Shown here: piece by piece, positions 1 to 5,550 of the stretch
How the letters are laid out: every line of letters begins with the position of its first letter
Position numbering within the stretch: position 1 is the stretch's first letter
Origin: Planctomycetota bacterium
Lineage (GTDB): Bacteria > Planctomycetota > UBA1135
Direction of reading: 5' to 3'
Assembly (NCBI GenBank): GCA_002746235.1
Contig: NVWJ01000002.1
Location: 268,024-273,573, forward strand
DNA: 5,550 bases
The notes under the pieces: generated by a model
The model's input: only the letters and a program-made list of their open reading frames with translations
Told to the model about the DNA's origin: nothing
The model's database searches: none
Program-made: the position numbers and the translations under genes

Positions 1-942
1 CGGCAAGGCGCCCGATGCAACCGCGCTTTCGACTTCTGCAAGTTTCGCTTGGACTGCCGGATTACTTTGGAAGGTGGACAATAAGCGCTCTTCGATCTGC
101 GCCCACATCCATCGGCCCATTTGCTCTGTACGTTGCGATGCAAAAACGCCAGCTTCCCGGTGCCGGCGCTGATGGGCTTCCACGATTTGCCAAAGCTCTT
201 CCAATCCACTGCCGGTCAAGCCGGACACGCAAACCGATTTCGGAGTCCAGCAATCGTGCCGCGGGGTGAGGTAATGCAGCGCGTTCGCATAATCGCGTTG
301 CGCTCGCCGTGCACGATCAAGATTGTCACCGTCGGCTTTGTTGACCGCGATGACATCGGCAAGTTCAAGAATGCCTTTCTTGATGCCTTGCAGCTCATCG
401 CCAGCACCAGGCAGCATGAGTACCAGAAAGAAATCCACCATATCGGCAACCACGGTTTCGGATTGGCCAACGCCTACGGTTTCGATGAGGATGACATCGA
501 ATCCGGCGGCTTCGCACAGCAACATGGATTCACGCGTGCGTCGTGCAACTCCACCGAGTGTGGTGCCGCTTGGACTCGGGCGAATGAAGGCCTTGCTTTC
601 TTGAGCGAGGCGATGCATGCGCGCTTTATCGCCAAGAATGCTGCCTCCACTGAGACGACTGGAAGGATCGACTGCAAGGACCGCCACCGATTTGCCGGAA
701 GATGCGAGTTGCATACCAAAGGCATCGAGAAAAGTGCTCTTGCCTACGCCAGGTACTCCAGTCACTCCAATGCGCGCAGCCTTTCCAGTTTCAGGAAGCA
801 ACTCGGTCAACAGCTCTTGTCCCAACGCATGATGCGCGGGTAAGGAAGACTCCACCAAGGTGATTGCGCGTGCCAGCAACATCCGGTCGCCGCGACGGAT
901 GCCGTCGGCAAGTTCGGTGACTGTGGGTAAGGTTGGTGGCAT
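1..942 (-). CDS. meaB: Methylmalonyl-CoA mutase-associated GTPase MeaB (3' end outside window)
   Basis: MeaB is a cytoplasmic G3E-family P-loop GTPase that docks on methylmalonyl-CoA mutase, gates adenosylcobalamin delivery and protects the enzyme from inactivation. My own translation from ATG at 942 runs open for 314 codons to the window edge with no stop. Visible motifs are a Walker A loop GVPGVGKST (residues 62-70, bases 733-759), DPSS (92-95), the family signature PSPSGTTLGGVARRTRE (122-138), ETVGVGQSE (154-162, Walker B/switch II region), LPGAGDELQGIKKG (177-190, the stretch called switch III in MeaB), NKAD guanine-specificity motif (201-204) and SGLTGSG (240-246). Family members are usually about 320-335 residues, so only the last few are missing. 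The 942 start is chosen because the next in-frame Met (21) would cut into the conserved ARAITLVES helix. No good Shine-Dalgarno precedes it; the gene follows the DUF3667 stop by 31 bp. Older databases name this family ArgK (arginine/ornithine transport kinase), which the mutase context argues against. Confidence 0.96.
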   Translation of the reverse strand, partial: MPPTLPTVTELADGIRRGDRMLLARAITLVESSLPAHHALGQELLTELLPETGKAARIGVTGVPGVGKSTFLDAFGMQLASSGKSVAVLAVDPSSRLSGGSILGDKARMHRLAQESKAFIRPSPSGTTLGGVARRTRESMLLCEAAGFDVILIETVGVGQSETVVADMVDFFLVLMLPGAGDELQGIKKGILELADVIAVNKADGDNLDRARRAQRDYANALHYLTPRHDCWTPKSVCVSGLTGSGLEELWQIVEAHQRRHREAGVFASQRTEQMGRWMWAQIEERLLSTFQSNPAVQAKLAEVESAVASGALP

Positions 943-973
943 GGTTGCTTAGCTTATCTATCGAGGAGATTGA
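943..973 (-). other. Intergenic gap between the DUF3667 gene and meaB
   Basis: This 31-bp spacer is the only non-coding stretch in the window. On the minus strand it is AT-rich and pyrimidine-containing upstream, with no GGAG/GAGG-like Shine-Dalgarno at a useful distance from the meaB ATG. It is too short for a convincing terminator hairpin and I see none. Read-through from the DUF3667 gene into meaB is the simplest reading. Confidence 0.5.
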
Positions 974-1813
974 TTAACCGGCCGGTGGCATTAAGTAATG
1001 GATTCCGGCGACCATGGAGCCTACGCCGCTTGGGATTCCAAAGATCAGGAGAGCCACAAGAGCAATCAAAATGCCCCTAGTCCGAGACCAGAAGCCAGGC
1101 TTGCAATACACCACTTGCCATGCAATCAATAGGTAACCCACCTGAACAAGAGTGTTCGCAATCGCCCCCACGAAATTACTGTCCAGTTTCCACAACACGG
1201 TGCGCAAGACTTGATTGGAAACATAGACGAAACTTCCATAATGCAGGGCGAATACCAAATGTTGGGAAAGGTGAGTACGCCAGCGAATCGAACGGATAAA
1301 CAATCCGAGCAGAGTGATTCCCAAAACCATATATAGAGTCAAATACTTCCGTGCCAAGGTAATCCGAAGTTGATCGCGTAAATCGGGATCTCCATTCTCG
1401 ACTTCCTTAAAACGGTCATATCCAATTTGAATGCGTTCTTTCAAGGATTCGGCACCCTCAACTGGGACTTGCCATTCCTGTTGGACTTCATAGGTTTCAC
1501 TATTCCATGTATCTGGCGCAAAGAAAATAATCACGCTGAAAAACAAGAACATTCGCAAAGGGTCGAGGTAGGAAACTCGCTTCCCCGACCAAGCCTCTTT
1601 GGTCAGAGCCCCAGGCTTAAACAACAGAATCCGCAAAGAGCGCCACACCTTATGGTCATAGCTAAATAGGGATGCGAAAAAATCTTCAAATATGGACCAC
1701 ACGGATCGCGAAACCAAACCCTTTTGTTGCCCGCAATGGGCGCAAAAGTTTGTCTTCAACGATTCTCCGCAATTGAGGCAGCTTGTTAAACCATCTCCAA
1801 TTGAACCATTCAC
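974..1813 (-). CDS. DUF3667-type zinc-ribbon integral membrane protein, function unknown
   Basis: This 279-residue protein has an N-terminal four-cysteine zinc ribbon (C12, C15, C24, C27, in the form CLNCG then FCAHCGQQ) followed by a membrane domain. Hydrophobic segments lie at about 86-100, 157-174, 187-205, 219-236 and 247-270, giving roughly four to five transmembrane helices. The FKPG segment (66-69), the [12 protein letters not shown] segment (82-93) and the histidine-containing [11 protein letters not shown] stretch (185-195) fit my recollection of the DUF3667 family, which has no established function. The start is GTG at 1811-1813: it gives a 4-bp GTGA overlap with the mutB stop, has GGAGAAG 8 bp upstream, and no in-frame ATG lies before the zinc ribbon. 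The gene therefore appears translationally coupled to mutB and cotranscribed with meaB. Its GC content looks about 45-50%, lower than the flanking mut genes, which hints at separate origin or relaxed composition. A role in cobalamin or mutase biology is inference from position only. Confidence 0.85.
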   Translation of the reverse strand: MNGSIGDGLTSCLNCGESLKTNFCAHCGQQKGLVSRSVWSIFEDFFASLFSYDHKVWRSLRILLFKPGALTKEAWSGKRVSYLDPLRMFLFFSVIIFFAPDTWNSETYEVQQEWQVPVEGAESLKERIQIGYDRFKEVENGDPDLRDQLRITLARKYLTLYMVLGITLLGLFIRSIRWRTHLSQHLVFALHYGSFVYVSNQVLRTVLWKLDSNFVGAIANTLVQVGYLLIAWQVVYCKPGFWSRTRGILIALVALLIFGIPSGVGSMVAGIHYLMPPAG

Positions 1814-4008
1814 GCGTCTAGCTTCTCCAAGAGAGAAAGTGCAGCTTGCGGAATGACGGTGCCTGGACCGAAGACATCGGCGGCGCCCATTTGTTTGAGC
1901 GTGTCATAGTCCTGCGGCGGAATGACGCCACCAACCACAACAAGAATGTCCTGGCGGCCGAGTGCGGCGAGTGCATCGCGAAGTGCCGGGACCAAAGTGA
2001 GGTGTCCGGCAGCGAGAGAGCTTACTCCGACAATGTGGACATCGTTCTCGACCGCTTGGCGCGCGGTTTCTTCGGGAGTTTGGAAGAGCGAGCCAATGTC
2101 GACGTCGAAGCCGAGGTCGGCAAAGGCGGTGGCGATGACCTTTTGACCGCGGTCATGTCCATCTTGCCCCATCTTTGCAACCAGAATACGCGGACGTCGT
2201 CCATGTCCGGATTCAAACTTGGCCACGGCTTCACGCACCGCCGAGAGTTGTTGGTTGTCACCCACCTCGCCACTGTACACGCCCGATATGGTCTGAATGG
2301 TCGCCTGATGCCGTCCATAAACTTCTTCCAACGCGAAGGTGATTTCTCCAACCGTCGCTTTTGCGCGCGCGGCCTCGACTGCGAGGGCTAATAGGTTGCC
2401 GGTTTCGGATTTTGCAGCTTCGGTGAGTGCCATGAGCGTAGCTTTGACTTCCGCGTCGTTGCGCTCTTCACGCAGCTGCTTCAAACGTCGTAGCTGAGCC
2501 TCCCGTACCTCTTGATTATCGACCGAGCGCACCGGGATTTGCTCTTCTTCCTCAAGCTTGAAGCGGTTGACGCCCACAATCGTGCGTTGCCCAGAATCGA
2601 TACGTGCCTGCGCGCGTGCGGCAGATTCTTCAATGCGCAATTTCGGAATGCCGGCTTCGATGGCTTTAGTCATGCCGCCGAGTTCTTGCACTTCCTGTAA
2701 ATGTTCGCGCGCGCGGTCGGCAAGATCTTGGGTGAGGCGTTCGACAAACCAACTCCCGCCCCAGGGATCTGCCGGACGGCAAGTGCCGGACTCCTCTTGC
2801 AGTTGAATCTGCGTGTTGCGCGCAATCCGTGCGGAAAAATCGGTCGGTAGTGCAAGCGCCTCGTCTAGCGAGTTGGTGTGCAGCGATTGCGTGTGGCCTT
2901 GTGTAGCAGCCATGGCTTCCACGCTGGTGCGCACTACATTGTTGTAAACATCTTGCGCGGTCAACGACCAGCCCGAGGTCTGCGAATGGGTGCGCAACAT
3001 GCTTGACTTCGGGTTCTTGCAGTCGAACTCCTGCATGAGTTCATGCCACAGCATGCGAGCCGCGCGCAGTTTGGCCACTTCCATAAAGAAGTCCATGCCA
3101 ATCGCCCAAAAGAAGCTTAGGCGCGGAGCAAAGGAGTCCACCTTCATGCCAGAAGCCACGCCGGTGCGTACGTATTCCAGACCATCGGCCAAGGTGTAGG
3201 CCAGTTCTATGTCCGCGGTCGCGCCGGCTTCTTGCATGTGATAACCGGATATCGAAATGCTGTTAAAACGCGGCATGTGTTCGGCGGTGTACGCGAAAAT
3301 ATCCGCCACGATACGCATGGAAGGCGTCGGCGGATAAATGTACGTGTTGCGCACCATGAACTCTTTCAGAATGTCGTTCTGAATGGTGCCGTTCAGTTGC
3401 TCCGGTTTCACACCCTGCTCTTCCGCAGCCACGATGTAAAGCGCCAAGATTGGGAGCACCGCGCCATTCATGGTCATGGATACGCTCATCTTGTCGAGTG
3501 GAATGCGATCGAAAAGAATGCGCATGTCCAAGATGGAATCGATAGCCACGCCCGCCATGCCGACATCGCCGGTGACGCGTGGGTGATCCGAGTCATAACC
3601 GCGGTGCGTGGCTAAATCGAAAGCGATCGACAATCCCTTCTGACCGGCGGCAAGATTGCGGCGGTAAAAGGCGTTGGACTCTTCGGCGGTGCTGAAGCCC
3701 GCGTATTGACGAATGGTCCACGGGCGCCGCACATACATGGTGGTGTAGGGTCCTCGCAGATAAGGCGGAAACCCAGGTTTCGAGTCGATGGCAGTTGATG
3801 GCGCGACATCGGAGGAGGTGTAATAGGCTTGCACCTGGATCCCTTCCGGACGGGTGAAAGTGGTTGCATTTGCGCTTGCAGTTGCCGACGCGGTGGAGGT
3901 TGCAGGTGCCTTTTCCACGGAAGGGCCTTCTACGCCAGCGGTTTCTCCCGAGCCCACCTTGGTCGCTGCAGTCAAAGGGACATCGCGAAAGTTTGGAATG
4001 GAGCTCAT
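1810..4008 (-). CDS. mutB: Methylmalonyl-CoA mutase large (catalytic, B12-binding) subunit
   Basis: This is the catalytic subunit that uses adenosylcobalamin to interconvert (R)-methylmalonyl-CoA and succinyl-CoA. At 732 residues it matches the usual 714-730+ length. Residues about 55-570 form the substrate-binding TIM-barrel domain and linker; about 605-732 form the cobalamin-binding Rossmann-like domain. The B12 motif DGHDRG (616-621, bases 2146-2163) supplies the axial histidine H618, with SSLAAGH (663-669) and GGVIPP (693-698) completing the base-off/His-on site. Aligned from memory to Propionibacterium MutB, the active-site residues Y75, Y89, Q197, R207 and H244 correspond to Y88, Y102, Q210, R220 and H257, all conserved. 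The Tyr/Arg pair (Y102, R220) indicates methylmalonyl-CoA specificity rather than isobutyryl-CoA mutase, which has Phe/Gln there. The ATG at 4006-4008 overlaps the mutA stop by 4 bp, has a strong GGAGGTG upstream, and begins MSSIPNF, like known MutB N-termini. An Ala/Ser/Thr-rich stretch at 34-50 is unusual. scpA is the E. coli name. Confidence 0.98.
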   Translation of the reverse strand: MSSIPNFRDVPLTAATKVGSGETAGVEGPSVEKAPATSTASATASANATTFTRPEGIQVQAYYTSSDVAPSTAIDSKPGFPPYLRGPYTTMYVRRPWTIRQYAGFSTAEESNAFYRRNLAAGQKGLSIAFDLATHRGYDSDHPRVTGDVGMAGVAIDSILDMRILFDRIPLDKMSVSMTMNGAVLPILALYIVAAEEQGVKPEQLNGTIQNDILKEFMVRNTYIYPPTPSMRIVADIFAYTAEHMPRFNSISISGYHMQEAGATADIELAYTLADGLEYVRTGVASGMKVDSFAPRLSFFWAIGMDFFMEVAKLRAARMLWHELMQEFDCKNPKSSMLRTHSQTSGWSLTAQDVYNNVVRTSVEAMAATQGHTQSLHTNSLDEALALPTDFSARIARNTQIQLQEESGTCRPADPWGGSWFVERLTQDLADRAREHLQEVQELGGMTKAIEAGIPKLRIEESAARAQARIDSGQRTIVGVNRFKLEEEEQIPVRSVDNQEVREAQLRRLKQLREERNDAEVKATLMALTEAAKSETGNLLALAVEAARAKATVGEITFALEEVYGRHQATIQTISGVYSGEVGDNQQLSAVREAVAKFESGHGRRPRILVAKMGQDGHDRGQKVIATAFADLGFDVDIGSLFQTPEETARQAVENDVHIVGVSSLAAGHLTLVPALRDALAALGRQDILVVVGGVIPPQDYDTLKQMGAADVFGPGTVIPQAALSLLEKLDA
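1822..1828 (-). promoter_or_regulatory. Ribosome binding site deciding the GTG start of the DUF3667 gene
   Basis: Read on the minus strand this is GGAGAAG, 8 bp before the GTG at 1811-1813 and within the last codons of mutB. It supports the GTG start, which otherwise would be doubtful because the gene has no nearby in-frame ATG. The arrangement parallels the mutA/mutB junction. Confidence 0.7.
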
Positions 4009-5550
4009 ACCGACACCTCCAAGAGCGTTGCCATCAAATCGGGGATGTGGGTGCGTAAATGGATGCAGGTGATGCTGTCATCCTCCAACTTTGGACGCCC
4101 TGCGACCAAAATCTGCGCACCCATTTTTCTGCATTGCAGAATCGCATCGGTCAATTCGGATTCATAAACCGCATCGCTGCCACAGAGACAAATCACACCG
4201 CCGGCTGCCGAAGAAATGCGCGACGTCTTCACTCCAGCAGTTGCAAAAAGAGTTTCCGCAAAGCCCAAACGAGGTGCAGCCGAAACTTCATTTCCTAAAT
4301 GCAACAACTGCACTTGCAGATGCGAGCATGGCGCTTGCAGGTCCTCAAAGACTTCCGCATCGCGATGCAAAACCAACGGCTCCACAGTGGGTCCGTCGCA
4401 ATCAGCAGGCAAGGTATTGCGTTGCGCGTCGGTCAAGGCGAAGACATCGGCGCCAGCTTTTGCAGCGGCGATTAAATCCTCCATGGCGTGCGTCACCCGC
4501 ATCACGCATGGCTCCGATGCCACCCAGCTCTCCATTTTCGCAGACTCCGCCGCCGCGATGTAAGAAACCACCTCAGGAGCGTCATCCCCTAGCGGCGGAT
4601 AACTCGAAACGCCGGTCATCGGCAAAATCCGAGTGGCAAGAAGCTGTTTACGCTTCTCACTTTGGACCTGCAATTGCCCATGCAGCCATCCATTTCTTAA
4701 AGCCACCGCCATACCGCCTTGGCTTTCAATCTGCTGGAAGAAACTCCACGCCTCTTGCGCCAGTTCTTCGGTCAACGATTCAAAAACATAAGCACCGCCA
4801 GCTGGATCCGCGACATCGGCCAGGCGGCTTTCTTCGGCGAGCACAATCTGCGTGTTACGCGCTACCCGCCGTCCGAGTTTTGATGGCGTATTGAGCACTT
4901 CATCGAAAGTGCAAGTGGTGATGGCATTGGCTCCACCAAGAATCGCGGCAAAGGTTTGCGTACTGGCCCGCAACTGATTAGTCCATGGGTCACGTCGGGC
5001 GAGCGAGCGCCGCGATCCGATGGAATGGATCCACGGAGCCGGAATGTCTTCCATTCCACACGCTTCCAGAATGCGCGACCATAATCGTCGTGCGGCGCGT
5101 TGACCGGCGACTGCGGGGAATACATCGCGGTCCATGACTAAACGCAAAGAGCAGGAGTTTGCGATTTGAGTGGGCGTCAACCCGAGCGACTCACCTAATT
5201 GCAAGTAGTTCACTAAGGTTGCGCACAAAATGCCCAGCTCTTGGGTCAAACTGGCGCCAGCACCGTGATAGACCTCGGTGGAAACACATAATGCGCGCGC
5301 CTTTGGCATATGTTGCTCACACCAAAGCACCAAATCAGACATCTGATGCTTCATCGGCTTCGAACCGAGCGGCAGCATGCCATCACGCGCCAAAGAAGCC
5401 AGAGGATCGAGACCAAGGTTCCAGGCCAAAGCGGAAACATCCATCTCGCGTTCGGCAGCTAAACTCAAAAGCATGGCTGCACTCGCCATGGTGTTGGCGC
5501 CGGCATCTAATTCCACGTGCACCATATCTAAGAACACGCCATCGAAAGCT
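4005..5550 (-). CDS. mutA: Methylmalonyl-CoA mutase small subunit (5' end outside window)
   Basis: This is the non-catalytic partner of MutB in the cytoplasmic heterodimer, a diverged duplicate of the large subunit. The frame is open to the right edge (codons from 5549), giving 514 residues of a family usually about 620-640 long, so roughly the first 100-130 are missing. The GTG at 5535-5537 is an internal valine, because the family-like [18 protein letters not shown] reads straight through it. Recognisable barrel parts are DAGA (15-18 of 514), [25 protein letters not shown] with [11 protein letters not shown], and [15 protein letters not shown] followed by [20 protein letters not shown]. The C-terminal 170 or so residues have the B12-domain outline ([28 protein letters not shown], then [10 protein letters not shown]) but lack the DxHxxG histidine motif, as expected for MutA, which does not bind cobalamin. 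The active-site Tyr/Arg/His set seen in MutB is not recognisable in the part shown. The stop TGA at 4005-4007 overlaps the mutB ATG. Confidence 0.96.
   Translation of the reverse strand, partial: AFDGVFLDMVHVELDAGANTMASAAMLLSLAAEREMDVSALAWNLGLDPLASLARDGMLPLGSKPMKHQMSDLVLWCEQHMPKARALCVSTEVYHGAGASLTQELGILCATLVNYLQLGESLGLTPTQIANSCSLRLVMDRDVFPAVAGQRAARRLWSRILEACGMEDIPAPWIHSIGSRRSLARRDPWTNQLRASTQTFAAILGGANAITTCTFDEVLNTPSKLGRRVARNTQIVLAEESRLADVADPAGGAYVFESLTEELAQEAWSFFQQIESQGGMAVALRNGWLHGQLQVQSEKRKQLLATRILPMTGVSSYPPLGDDAPEVVSYIAAAESAKMESWVASEPCVMRVTHAMEDLIAAAKAGADVFALTDAQRNTLPADCDGPTVEPLVLHRDAEVFEDLQAPCSHLQVQLLHLGNEVSAAPRLGFAETLFATAGVKTSRISSAAGGVICLCGSDAVYESELTDAILQCRKMGAQILVAGRPKLEDDSITCIHLRTHIPDLMATLLEVSV
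4014..4020 (-). promoter_or_regulatory. Strong ribosome binding site of mutB
   Basis: Read on the minus strand this is GGAGGTG, a near-consensus Shine-Dalgarno sequence, 5 bp before the mutB ATG (7 bp counted from GGAGG). It lies inside the last codons of mutA. With the 4-bp ATGA stop/start overlap it supports the chosen mutB start and translational coupling, which would help keep the two subunits in equal amounts. Confidence 0.85.

Noticed and set aside
121..843. 240-codon open frame on the plus strand, antisense to meaB
   Set aside because: It lies wholly over a gene with every MeaB motif on the minus strand; its translation has no recognisable domain and a low-complexity, improbable composition.
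1..942. Naming the GTPase as an arginine/ornithine transport kinase (ArgK)
   Set aside because: That name is a historical annotation for the family; the mutA-mutB context and MeaB signature motifs point to the mutase chaperone.
943..973. Terminator or promoter between the DUF3667 gene and meaB
   Set aside because: I see no inverted repeat with a T-tract and no paired -35/-10 boxes in the 31-bp gap.
1846..2391. 181-codon plus-strand open frame opposite the MutB cobalamin domain
   Set aside because: It is antisense to the strongly conserved DGHDRG region and has no family resemblance.
1810..4008. Isobutyryl-CoA or other acyl-CoA mutase (IcmF-type fusion)
   Set aside because: The substrate pair is Tyr/Arg (Y102, R220), not Phe/Gln, and the barrel, B12 domain and GTPase are on separate genes rather than fused.
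4091..4894. 267-codon open frame on the plus strand, antisense to mutA
   Set aside because: The translation is rich in Arg, Pro, His, Ser and Gln as expected for a shadow of a GC-rich gene, has no domain, and sits opposite clear MutA sequence.
5535..5537. GTG as a start codon for the small mutase subunit
   Set aside because: The frame continues upstream to the window edge with family-like residues, and a protein starting here would lack the N-terminal barrel portion; it is an internal valine.

Overview
The window is a single minus-strand gene cluster for coenzyme B12-dependent methylmalonyl-CoA metabolism. In transcription order (right to left) it holds the small subunit of methylmalonyl-CoA mutase (mutA, 5' end outside the window), the large catalytic subunit (mutB), a small zinc-ribbon membrane protein of the DUF3667 type (function unknown), and the mutase-associated GTPase chaperone MeaB (3' end outside the window). 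Nearly every base is coding. The only gap is 31 bp, between the DUF3667 gene and meaB. I see no RNA genes, mobile elements, CRISPR arrays, terminators or convincing promoters. The promoter is presumably upstream of mutA, beyond position 5550.

The genes look like one transcription unit. mutA and mutB overlap by 4 bp (ATGA), and mutB and the DUF3667 gene overlap by 4 bp (GTGA). Both downstream starts have a good Shine-Dalgarno sequence. MutA and MutB form the heterodimer that interconverts (R)-methylmalonyl-CoA and succinyl-CoA, the last step of propionyl-CoA, odd-chain fatty acid and branched-chain amino acid breakdown (or the reverse direction). MeaB uses GTP to gate adenosylcobalamin loading of the mutase and to protect it from inactivation. 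The DUF3667 protein is the odd member: a predicted integral membrane protein translationally coupled to mutB, placed between a soluble enzyme and its chaperone, with visibly lower GC than its neighbours.

The organism is a bacterium of moderate to fairly high GC (roughly 55-60% by eye in mutA, mutB and meaB). A separate mutA/mutB pair with meaB, together with a DUF3667 protein, would suit a Gram-negative such as an Acidobacteriota or gammaproteobacterial lineage, but four genes do not fix the taxon and this is a guess. Apart from the DUF3667 insertion and an Ala/Ser/Thr-rich segment near the MutB N-terminus, this is a conventional metabolic operon. I found no clear sign of an undescribed system.
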